A DNA stretch of 64,000 bases from Setaria digitata (lineage: Eukaryota; Nematoda; Chromadorea; Rhabditida; Setariidae): NCBI GenBank assembly GCA_003640385.1, contig RCAB01000001.1, forward strand, positions 1,116,001-1,180,000, read 5' to 3'. Within the stretch, counting starts at the first letter, position 1; each line of letters starts with the position of its first letter. The position numbers and the translations under genes are program-made. Of the stretch, positions 13,954-25,600 are shown piece by piece. The notes under the pieces were generated by a model. That model saw nothing but the letters and a program-made list of their open reading frames with translations. It was not told where the DNA came from and did not search any database.

Positions 13954-14162
13954 TAAATAAACTTAACTAATTNCAATTCATGCCATCAAGTTAAAGTGAA
14001 TTTAGAAATTAAATAAACTTAACTAATTAACGAGTACAATTTTCCTTTCACTTCCTTCTGACTCATATCAGTTCAAATGCTATTCGNAAATAAACTTAAC
14101 TAATTAACAGTACAATTTTCCTTTCACTTCCTTCTGACTCATATCAGTTCAAATGCTATTCG
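13954..14162. repeat. Near-identical tandem duplication next to single N bases
   Basis: A 76-bp block (14011-14086) is repeated at 14088-14162 with a one-base difference. The copies are separated by a single N at 14087. The first 18-19 bases of the block also occur at 13954-13972, ending at another single N (13973). The geometry looks like an assembly or polishing join that left overlapping sequence duplicated. A genuine recent tandem duplication is the alternative. Confidence 0.8.
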
Positions 14163-14464
14163 CTGTTTTTAAGCTGACTTGATACTTCCTTCTTTTTCTG
14201 TTCGCCGAGTGTACCTTAGAAAATTCACTTGGGCTTAAAATAGAATCAACTTCGTCATTCAATAACAATCATAGAAGTTCTCCTTCAGAACAAATTTAAA
14301 CTGATTAGCTTAATTCATTTAAGCTTATTAATTTATGGTACAAAAACATCAGCGAAATACAAATGGCCGGCAGTAAGTACAACCTATTTACTGCACTGGA
14401 TGCTTGCTAGCATTACTTAATTAAAGCACAATCTAGAAACGAATTAGATCAAATGTTTACCATT

Positions 14465-14537
14465 AGGAAAGAGGGAGAGAGAGGGAGAGGAAAAGAGGAA
14501 GGAGAGGGGAGAAGGGGTGAAACGGAGGAAAGACACT
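14465..14537. repeat. Polypurine (GA-rich) tract
   Basis: About 70 bases made almost only of G and A on the plus strand, with GAGAGAGGGAGAGG-type runs. It is low-complexity sequence and could form triplex DNA. No gene overlaps it. Confidence 0.6.
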
Positions 14538-17500
14538 TTTGCAAAAGGTGTCTATCTATAAGTGAGAGGAAGAGGAGTTATTCCTTGTTTTTGGCTCCAA
14601 GTGGGCGACATTAGTAACAGGTGTTGAAGAAGATAAGCACAGAATGGAGCAGTGATTCCAATCTTTCAAACAGACACCACCAAGTTTGGAAATTTTCTTG
14701 CTCCTTCTTTCTGCTGACATGAAAATTGTCGAAAACTTGATTTTTGCAGCAGCCGGGTCGAGGATGGATGGAAATCAAAAGAAATAAACTTCGTCTAGCC
14801 AAAAGAAACCCCTCTCCAATTTCCGACTGTGTAAAAAGCATCCATTGAAGGATGCGAGAAGACCGAAGTAGAAAGCAAATGAGAACTGCCATTCATCCGT
14901 TGAAGCCAGCCGATCTTGCTGCCACAGCACCTCTCATTTTTGGTCTGCACTTCCCATTAATTATGGCCATCCCGTAGCCTGAATGAGCCAACGCTTAGTT
15001 ATCACTGCAAATATCGACCAGATCACTTTCCGCTCTTATTTACCAGAGATATCAGACTTTTTGCGATGATTGAAAGATGTCAAACAGTCTCTCGAGGACA
15101 GCATTGGACCACCCCATCTCTCTTTGCCGAAAAGTAGTACTGCATTGTGCAAGTTCCCAGCTTCTTATCGAAAACTGCTAAAGCGATCCCCTCCTCTTCC
15201 CAAGCTGAAGATTTAGACGAATCAGTCATTTAACTGAAGCCAGAAGAACCAGTACAAGAGATGCTTCACAATTCACAACCTGTCTATGGGATACAGGTAC
15301 AGTGACAGCACTCGATCACTAAAACGCTACTCTTCTAAGTAACTGCTTTCAGATGATACGACAGGAGCAAGGAGGTTGTGATACAATCATTTCGAGTAAG
15401 TCCACATTCAAGTACTGGAAAGACCAAGATAAGATAAGCATTATCTTCCCTTCACTCATTATCCTTGCCGGATTTTATCCCATCGCAGGCAATCGGAATT
15501 CTAATTCCTTTAGTTTCTTCAATTCCCGAAGAGAGAATTTCTGGAATATGGAAAGCTTAATATGAAGATATTATGAAACTGTCAGATCCAATTCAATATT
15601 TGTTTTTTGTCACTTATTTGTTAACTAAAGTCCTAAATTTAATCAATTTACCTTTTCCATTAAAAGTAGTAAGAAGTTTTACTGACTTCCCTTGAAAGGG
15701 TTGATCAAATCTATCTTCATAGATGACGTTAGTTCATGATAATGCTCATTTCACGCTAACAGTTGATTGCTCTTGTTTGAATGTACTTCTGAATTATGCA
15801 ATGAAGAATTGCAAAGTGACTTCGCTTCTTCCATCCTTCGATCTCCAGCGTAAAAGCTCTCAGCCTGTTCTCAGTGGCAAAAGCGATACTTTTAACATTG
15901 ATAATAATTTAATTTCTCGGCAATTTCCTATGCTGGTCTAACTTATCACTTTTGATTTTTTTTTCAAAAAGATATTTATACGAAATACTTCGCAACTGGC
16001 ACCAATGATGGAAAAGATCGTTAAAGGCTCGTTTAAGAAATCATCTTAGTATAATTAAGTCTGTAAATAAGCAGCTGTTTCGCAGTAGACCAAAAATCAG
16101 AAATGACGAAGTTTAGAGTGTTAGTCAAAGGAGAGGTAAATTACGAAAACGCGGCCACTATGTCTCAAACTTTTCGACTAACTCAACTTTTCAACTTTAC
16201 AAACAAATGTTGTTAGCTAGACCTTTGGTCTTCTAAACAAATGAAACTTCAGTTCAACCTTCCTTTCCTCTGGATATTTGATTCAGTATTCAACTTCCTC
16301 GTCATTCGTTAATCAAAAATAATTGCAGGAAGGTTGTTGTAATAGAGGAAATTATTAACTGCACCGTGCAAAAAAATTTCAGTCTTACTTTAAACAATGT
16401 TGATGCATATATGCTTCAACTCGTCGCCTTACAAGAGCAGATAAAAAGATGTTAGATGAATTAAACGAAACGAGTTGATTAGACGACTATCAGTCAGATA
16501 CCAAGCAAAATGAGCAGATGCTTCCAGACCCCACCTGGACAAGAAGAAGTGGTATCATCCATCACAAACTGCTTCCTTGTGTTTTTGTAAAATCTCTTCA
16601 GTTATGCAACTAATTTTTTGTGAAATTCAAATGCTTCAACTAGAGCAAATCGAGTCAGATATAAACCAGAAGAATGCTCAGAAAGGCTTTTTTTAAGAGT
16701 CAAGAGAGAATCCAAAATAAAAGAAAAAGATTTTCGCAAAACTGGATGGGATTAGAGGTATGATATTTTTGGGAATGAGTCATGCCGCAAAATTCATTTC
16801 AACCTGTGAGTCGTAAAGTCTTCATCGACTGATTTCTTGACACTGAAAATTATTTTTCCTGAATAATATTTTTTCAAAGTATTGAAACTTTTATTTTTAA
16901 TTCTTTTTAAACTGCTGCATCATGAATAACCATAGTACAGTCTACTGATTAAAGCATAGTGATAAGATAACAACATACTTTTGAAAGTTCTTTAGATTAC
17001 CTTGGACCATAACAAGCGTCCTTTTATGAAAAACTGTGCTTTAAGAGACAGGGAAACAATGATGCTTTAAACTCATTTGGTAAATATACTTAGTGGCAAT
17101 GACTAGCACCGAGTACTATATAAGGTATCATATCTGTATCTATACAGCAGTGCGTTTTTAAATTTGTTGTGAACAAAAGCTTTATACTTTCTAGCAGTTC
17201 AAAATAGTGACATAATGAATGCAATTTTGTTGATAGAAGAATGAAGGAAATAGCGAACCTCACTTCAGTGTATCAGTGGGAATGAAATTTGAATACTTTT
17301 CACTTACCACATATTATCTTCACAGAGTCTTTAAATAAAGGCTCGCATTTGATCATTTTTCCTACAAACAACTTGCAAAACATTTCATCTTGGTTACTCT
17401 CTTACCGCTTTTAATTTGAACTTACAGTAAAGGTTTGAAAATGAAAGCAAAAGGATTCTGGATGACAGAGGACCGGAAAGAAAAGATAAGTTTGAATGTG

Positions 17501-19401
17501 TCAGTGATGAAGAGAAGGATGAGGGGAAAGTTGTAATGGAAGGATTGAACGATTTGGAATAGAAAATGTGATAAATGACGGCGTAATGTGAAGCTTTATG
17601 ACAAAAGAGTAGAAGAGGGGGAAGAGTGGAGCTGTTTAATGTGTCCGGTGAAGGGCGCTCTCGAAGTTGTTGTGAGACGTCAATAAGACGCTGTAAATTG
17701 AGGAAGATCCGGTTCCGGCCTTTGAAAAAAGGCATTTGGACTCCTAAGGCTTTTGTTCGATTGTTTTATTGTTCTGCTCTAGCGATGAAGTCCTTCAGAA
17801 GGAACCACTGCTGGACCAGATCATCAGGAAGCCGAACAGTACGAGACATTGCCTCGCTGGCTCCACAGTAAAGGATTTTGTACTGAGGAAGGAGAGCACG
17901 AAGCATGAAGCATTTCTGAAATGAAATGAAATGCTGAAAATGAACATCGGAAGAGACGACGCCATCACTCATTTGTTTATTTGCTTCTGGCACTACTGTG
18001 TAAGAGCGATGCATCTTACATAAAGTTAATAACTGGAAAATAGAAGGTACCAAGGGAGTCTAATCACTCATCGATGCGTCCTGGACTTCTTTGCAACAAC
18101 TGCTGAATTCCGACTTCTAATTCTTGCTGGCTATGTTAAACGACATAGTTCTAAGCTCCTAAAACTTAATTTAAATAACTCAATTTGATCGGTTCTCACA
18201 TCAAGGGATGAAGCATTTTTTCCAGCACTAAAACATACTCCTTTCTAAAGCAATCAACCGCTCATGACTAATGACTCTTTCCGTCAGACCACTTCACAAG
18301 CAAGGCTCCTCGAAGATTCCAAAAGTAGGAAGTCAGTTGTGGACTTAACAGGAAAATGACTACTTGGAATAGACACTGTTTGCAGATGAAATATAAATTC
18401 GTCCTCTCCTACATTCCAATTTTCAAGAAGTTAATTTTAAATTTTCAGGAATAAAAGAAATGCTTTTTTGATTTGGAAGAAATTTTCGCATGGTTTATTG
18501 CATAGGAAGACGTAAAGCCGAGAGGAGAAAGAGTTAATTCTGGTTTCCCAGCCAAGAAATGTGCTAGGCCTGCTAATGAAGTGGCCTCATTATGCACGCT
18601 ATCACCTTCAGAAAATTCATTATTGTGGAGAAGAAGCAACGGTAAAAGAGCAGATTAAATGTAGAGAGGGGAAGGGAGAGAAGGTAAGCATAGATTGCCA
18701 GGAAGAAAAGTAATGGGTTCATCGATGTGAGATTCGTCCCCAGAGGTTACTTTCTTCCTTGAAGGCTTTTGTTCAAGGTCTATGTTTGCTTTTTAAACAA
18801 GCCTCCCCAAATCATTGCAAAGAGCCCCTTCATCAGCACCGATTCCACCACTACCATGCATGCGCAACTCTGTACAGAATCGCAATTTCAAGGAGCATGC
18901 ATCCAAATCCTTGGCAAAATATACTTAGCACTTCCATTTTGTTTTCCGTCGGGATCCGGAAGCACTTCATTCTTGAAAAACAATGCACAAAGTGGGTACT
19001 GCTGTACTACACTTCATTGACGTATTATTTATGAAATGAGAGCACCGACAAAACGAGACCCGGATTGCACTAATTTACAAGATATAATAAATTCGTTAAT
19101 AAGTCTAGCAGTTAATACTAGGTATGACCTGAATGTTTCTACCTAGTAGATTGAGATATATGATGCAAAATAATTGAAGGAATAAGGAGAACGAGAATAC
19201 GAACGAAGATGAAAGGTGAAATGTGCTAAATAGTCGTTAATCTCCAAGCAGACATTGTCGATTTCTTCCGTACTTCTTTTCGTGGAGATGATAAGAGACG
19301 TGTACTTTCTGTCTTCACTTTTCACTTTATTTAATGTTTCGGCAACTTTTGATGGCGTACAGCTTCCTTTGTCTTGAAAGACGAAGCCCCAGCATCGAAG
19401 A
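14538..19401. other. Gene-poor region
   Basis: Nearly 5 kb without a supported gene. Open frames at 14.6-14.9, 15.4-15.9 and 17.4-18.0 kb are short and lack convincing exon boundaries. The best of them, on the minus strand near 17766-17914, follows a possible acceptor but I could not connect it to anything. Confidence 0.4.
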
Positions 19402-19613
19402 GCTAGAAATGGCCTGGCCATAGGAGATAACTTTTCACAAGGTTCTGAATCAAGATGCGATCAACGAGCATGGAATGAAGGTACTGTTTGGGTTACGCGA
19501 CTACGCCTGTCGGGGTGTCCTTCTCCTCCTGCTTCATTCCTTAATGAAGTGACATCTTTATGTAAACTAATTACAACTATTAAGAAAAGCAATGAGAGTG
19601 GCAGTTGCAACAT
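19402..19613 (-). CDS. Candidate secreted peptide precursor (5' part)
   Basis: The minus-strand ATG at 19613-19611 begins MLQLPLSLLFLIVVISL, a good signal peptide followed by HKDVTS. The mature region carries the basic stretch DRRSR. A GT donor after 19466 and a CTAG acceptor before 19402 define a 63-bp intron that keeps phase and removes a TGA. The next exon, read on to about 19260, begins LRCWGFVFQDKGSC and contains STKRS, another basic site. The 3' end of that exon is not fixed, so only its start is included in the coordinates. A signal peptide, basic processing sites and two cysteines framing 10 residues would suit a neuropeptide or other small secreted peptide. I recognise no family, and chance remains possible. 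Confidence 0.35.
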
Positions 19614-20494
19614 ATCCACTCCATCATTTTCGTGCTTATTTGCTGTGGTACTTTTCCTTATCGTCACCGTATGAGAGCAAAACGAGAGTGACATCCTATC
19701 TGTCATATTATGGTCATTACTTTTACTACTCGGTTTATCCAGGTTGTTCCTCGCTGCACGGAACAAGTAAGTTGCAGGTGCGCACTTGAAGTGAAATTCC
19801 AGGGATCTCTGTGCAAAAAGTGGATATCGGTAGCAATGTGAGTTACGCTTGTTTTTTTTGCTAGCACGATTTAGGGATCTTATGAACATTTTATTGCTTT
19901 AACATGGATTTTTCTTTTAATTAAGAATGATGTGCAGGTTTCAGGAAGAAACACTTGAAATAACACTTTCATGGGAAAGTGCAGCCACGGAGGCATATTG
20001 CTTTTTTTTTCATTCCATTCTTACAACTGTCGGAGTATACTGTATGTAAGAAATATACAATGAGTGATTATGCTTAAGGAAATTATTGTTTTTCATGAAT
20101 TAAGTATTTTGGAAAATTAAAAGAAAAAAAATGAAACAGTTATGGTTGGAGCTGCTTGCGATGTGGACTTGAAATGAACTCATCGAAAATTTCCTGCGTA
20201 GGATAAGGAAAATTGGTTGAAATGGTCACTGGACCAACAAAATCAGCAATGTCAGTGGTCGTCTATACAACGTGGATGATTAACTAGTGAATTGATTCTT
20301 ATAAAAAAAGAATGCTTGAGTGAGTTAGGGGTAGGTTTCTCGATTCCAAGATTTACGGATGTATTTCATAAACAGTTAAATAACAAGATCAGTAGACCAG
20401 GAGCTTCTAGTGGATAATTGCTTGCATTGCTTGCTGATTGTATGAGGTGCTTAAAACAATTAAGGAACAACTGGAAAACTTTAATCTGATTTTA

Positions 20495-21337
20495 GGAATA
20501 TGAATCTTCATTTCTGCAAACAATATTGCTTATGGAAAGTTTTCCATGTCTACGACTATTGCAATTACTTCCGCAGATATACCACTCAGAAACGTAATAC
20601 GTAATAAAATTCGAATAATTCTACTTTGAAGAGCATCTTTATTGTAGAAAGTTTTTTTTAGGTTATTGTGGAAAGGCTTCGTGTTACAGATGGTGAGGCT
20701 GGACTCTTGGTTAGAGTACAGATCGCTCTTGATTCTAATCGTAACTATTTCAATGCTGAAATCAAATCAAATATAAAACGTAAAATTATTCACAAATGTC
20801 TGCTTATTTTGAGAATGGATTTGTAGTAATCTTCTTAAAACTAACAAAACTTAGCAGTTAGTTCAGCGAGCTAAAAATGTGTAGCGTTGTATTTGGATCC
20901 ACTTTATTGCATACAAATTATCCACTCATTTTGGAAGTAAGAATAAGGTGATGTTGTCTTCTGACAGATGAACAAAAGGAATACGGCAGTTGTAGGTGGA
21001 CTTCAAATTGTATATTGTGAAACCGAGTGTCTTTAAGAGTTTTGTAATGTATTGGAACGGAGGACAGTATCGTGAAAAGACTTTTTTCATCAAAACTTCT
21101 GAAATATTTTATAGAAATGGACGTCATTCAGTATGCTGATTTCCTTTCAATTGTTTCTGAAGAGCAGTTAAAGAAGAAGAGATTGACAAATGTACAGAAG
21201 AAAGAGTGTGGGATGATATGCGTTCTGATGTTGTGGATATGGGAAGTTCGCGGAAACTAAAAGTTGTATCAGAGCAAGAGTTTTGCCCCATAAATGATAG
21301 TATATTCAGTGAGATACTTTGTGTCTTTCCTACTTAA
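20495..21337 (+). other. Unidentified plus-strand coding-like exons, possibly decayed
   Basis: Three stretches look like exons. Region 20495-20587 follows a TTTTAG acceptor and reads EYESSFLQTILLMESFPCL onward to a GT donor. Region 20662-20740 follows a strong TTTTTTTTAG acceptor and is open in two frames; the phase-compatible one begins LLWKGFVLQMVRL. A third from about 21164 reads EEEIDKCTEERVWDDMRSD and stops at TAA 21335-21337. Just upstream of the third, the sequence reads well in a different frame (MDVIQYADFLSIVSEEQ), as if one base were gained or lost near 21160. It could be a real gene with unresolved splicing, a pseudogene, or a sequencing indel. I recognise no family. Confidence 0.3.
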
Positions 21338-22631
21338 ATAATAATGGGAAAAAGGGCTCGCTAATATTTGTTGGATTTATATGATGTATTTGGAACAGTG
21401 ATGTACGCGACATTTTTCTGAGGTCGACTGTTACAGGCATTTGCATTTCTGATAATGGTCAATTTACAAATGCATCATTTTTATAACTAGTCTTTTAGCA
21501 AGAGAGTTACGTTGTCTACAAGGAAAAGTATAGCGTGGACATTTTCCATGAAACTCTAGCTGACATTTTTATGATAGCCGGATTTTAAACGTGATAAATG
21601 GGGAAGTTGGTTGGGCAACTTCTGTCGGCATTAAGCTTTCGTACTTAACAGTTTACCAAGATATTTTTTCAAATCATCCAACATAATTTCGGAAAGAATA
21701 TGAAGGAAATATTTGCAAAGTGATTGTGACGTAGTATCTTTTCTTCTCGTATGTTGATTTCGTGGTTGTGCTGATGGTTTTCTTTTATTTGTTAAGTTCA
21801 TAGTGGTGTAGAACGGGATAGATTTTAAATATATCGCGTATTTTATGTAACATTTCCTTTTGTTTCTCCTATTTTCCGGTGTTTTTTTTCCTACTCAACT
21901 GTTATTTGGATCCAATAATTTGTGGTTTGAAGGTTATGTGTAAATTTGACTTGTCTAAAAGATTATTGTTGATACACGTTAAATCCAAGTAGCTTTACTT
22001 GAGCCTTTATTCGTGTCGTTTGATGTTTCAGGTTTGGTTTTTTTTTTAGATTCTTTTTTTACTGTACTGCACTATAATGTGCTAAAATAAACATGCCGCG
22101 ACAGCTTTTTTTTTTTTTTTTTTTTTTTGTATGTGTGCTTTACTTGTTACAACCAAAAAGAATTACATTTATTGTGGTTATGGTACAGGAATTAGATTAT
22201 TCTGAATAAGTAAGTAAGAATTAATACTCGAGAAGTGTGTTGCAAGTTTTTATACTGTTTGCACAGTATATTCCAACCTTATAATTTCTCCATTAAGCAT
22301 TTGTTAACTATTATGATGGCGTGGTTTCTGTGTCATAGTGCGGAGCTTCTTTTTTAGTTTCGGGTCTTTTTCTTTTCTTGTGAACGCTCGGGGTTTTCTT
22401 TAATGTCAATCTTCTGAATGATATGGATGAACGTCGATAAGAGTTTTAGACAGGTCGATTTAATGGTTCTAACATCTGTTATAAATATTGGGTAGTTGTG
22501 TTATGACTTTACCACTTAAAACTGACAGTAAGTGCTGCTGGGTGTGGTATCAGTTTGTGTCATTCAAGTTTTATTAGCAGTTTCTCACCGTCGTCTTCCA
22601 CTTTTAGGTTTGGAATCTTTGTAAAGGGACA

Positions 22632-25600
22632 ATGGACGATGGTAAAATAATTTTGATCGGTAATGAAGGTGATATTTTACATTGTGGATATAGTCACACC
22701 CTAAGCGATGGTGGTAAAAGGTGAATATTTGAAGTTTATAATGCTGGCTTTTTCAAACAGAAGTTGGTGTGCATTAGTGCTTTTAAATTACAGATATCCG
22801 TCAGCTGATCACTATGCTCATGCAATGATTCTCACACAACTCGGTTTGGATGAAGCACTAATTCTGGAGTTATTGTGCACTTCAAGTGCTGATGTCCCAA
22901 TCAAGGTGCACTTTCGCTTTTTTTTTTTATGTTTTTTGGTTCACTTGAATCCTTGTAATCTTCTTCAGTACGCTTCTTGAAGGCCCGTCAGTTATTACAA
23001 GAAAATATGCCAGCTGGACATGATATGAATTCTCTAGCTAGTTACCTACAGACAAGTCGTCAATCGTATACAATGCAAGGATTGAGGATACGCGTGGAGC
23101 AAGATGCAGGTAAATGGGATGAGTAAAATTTAGAGATTAAATAATCCATATTTCAAGAATGACTAATTCATTGTATTATTTATTACAACGACTTTCAAGC
23201 TTTTGAAAAAGCTTTGATGGATACGAAGGATGCATTGTTGATTGTTTGCGATGCACGCGACAGCGAGCTTGGCATTGGCATGGATGAAGATACTTTTGTG
23301 GATTGGATGGCAAAAGAGAAGGTTGATGCTACAATGTTGGGACATTGGATGCGCAATGAAAGAGGTCGACCACCACAACTGGGGCATAATCAGCTGGGAT
23401 ATTTTCTTATGTGGCTAAGGTAAGTTGTATTATTTCACAGTTCATTATGAGATATATTTTTCTTTTATTTTTCGGAATGCGAAAACAGATTTGAGCTTTG
23501 AATTTTTATATATTATTTTATAATTACTGTGGAGAAAAAATTACTTTTGTGCACTGTAGACACAAATCTGAAAAAAAGCAGTTTTGTGGAAATTGTGCTT
23601 TCTTCTGTGTTTATCACTTTTCTCTTCAATAGATATGAGGTTTCGGAAAAAAAACGAGCTGCATTACTTAGCACGCAGTCTATTGAAGTGGATGGTATTT
23701 CAACTGACCAGAATGGTGACACAGTGAAGACAACCACTTCTGATTTGGTCCTTTCACTTCAAGTAAATTCGTTGGCGTTCTTTCCGTACTAATGGTTTTG
23801 GTTGAAGATAAACTGGATTCTTTCTCTACTTTTTCTTCAGGGCATCTTTCGACCTCTAAGTAACTATTTCGCATTACCTTTTGATATGAAAGGAGAGAAG
23901 TACAGATCAGTGGAACATTACGCCTATCAAAGGCTTTTTGATGCCCTTCGCCTCGACGATAAATGCATTGGTGAGTTAACGACGGTCTAAGCCGTTTTAT
24001 TGGGATTATTTTAATATTATCTTGTAGGTATTTCATAATTCTTTGCTTAAGTAGTTTCATACCATTATTAATTGCAGAAAAAATTCGAACCACTGTAGAT
24101 CCAGTAGATGTCACACTTGTTGCCAGAAGAGTTTTTAAACAGCAAAAGGTATTTCTGTGATATCAAAAAGCAATTACTTGGAAAATTGGGGTGTTCTGTT
24201 TATTTCATTCTAGCTTGTTTGTTATATGCATATATCACTTTGTGCATTCTTAATTCCGATTTTTTCCTTCTTTTCCTTTCTTTTTTTTTTTTTTTTTTTA
24301 ACGGTTTATGTGGGTGGTGTGACTTGACGTTGGTTGGATTAGCTGTTTCGAAAAACCTATGTGAGGTCTTAGTACATTACTACAAAAAGATTTTTGAATG
24401 AATGGAGTTTTGACAATAGTGATAATTTTGCATCTTGTATAATATGATTTAATACCAAATAAATCTATTAATGAATTTTTAAATATCCTCATTCTGCAGC
24501 TCAGTGATGGAGCAGTGGAGTCAAAAATGGGTCGTCTAGATCGATGGCGTCAGTCTGCTATGAAACACAAGGTCTCATTTCTTTACACCTTAAAAGCTAT
24601 CCGCATTTTATTTTGTTTTTATTCCCATTATTTTTATTTTCACAGATGACGAAGAATGAAGCTTTGCAACAGTTACTTCTTTCTACTGGTCATGCACTGT
24701 TGATCGATACTACAGAAAGTGATAAAGCATGGGCATCTACAGCAGACGAATTCGAACTACAGCATTTGTTGACGAAACGGTACATTCTTCCAGGCACAAT
24801 CATCGACTGGATGACAGAACGAACAAAGCCTCCATCAGCTCTTTCTCATATCAGAGTTTGTTTCATTATCAGAAATACCATCCAGAATTTCTTATTTATA
24901 TTAGTATAAATTGTTGGTTGAAGGTAATTAACATCAACTTGTGAGAAAATCAATGTTAGTTACTATATAAAGAACACATTCAAATCCCAGTGTTGTGCAG
25001 CTTGGTCTCTTTTACTGTTGCTGCAATACCGGTGACAAAGAAGAAGTAAATGAAATGTCGGATTGAAGGAATTTGTGGTTTTATTTCCAGGGAAATAAGA
25101 CAGGACTGTTACTGATGGAGCTGCGTTCTAAATTTGCTGCGTTGTCGCCAACACAAAATCGTATTCCATTAGTATCACCACTTACAACAGCAATGGAATT
25201 AAGAACTTTATTGTCAGCCCATATGATATGTTTCACTGCGGAAAGCGTTTTTCATTTTTTATATCCAGCACAAATTCGTTTGCCAAATTCAGCAGAAACG
25301 TTGCCTTCACCAACCCATTACATAGCCAAGCAGGCTATAAGGTATGAAAGCTGATATTGCAATTTTCATTTCGTGGTAAATTTTTTTGTTCTTCCAATTT
25401 TTTCTACTCTGTTACCAACTATTATAATAGTTCAAGTGATAAGATCTCCAATACTATTTGGTATAATATTCCATTTTATGTCTTTAATAGTCTGTAATAA
25501 TTTTTTTTTTTTATTGGAACGTAATTTGAGGTAACTCTGAGGAAGTTATTTAAATCAAATTAAATATATAAAGTAAACAAGAAGAGTCATTCCATTCATA

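Noticed and set aside
17766..17914. Minus-strand exon-like segment ending LLKDFIARAEQ and a stop
   Set aside because: It is coding-like and follows a TTTCAG acceptor, but it overlaps its own AATAAA at the stop and cannot be joined to any upstream exon.
20110..20280. Plus-strand stretch reading WTNKISNVSGRLYNV near 20.25 kb
   Set aside because: No acceptor precedes it in frame and a stop sits immediately upstream.
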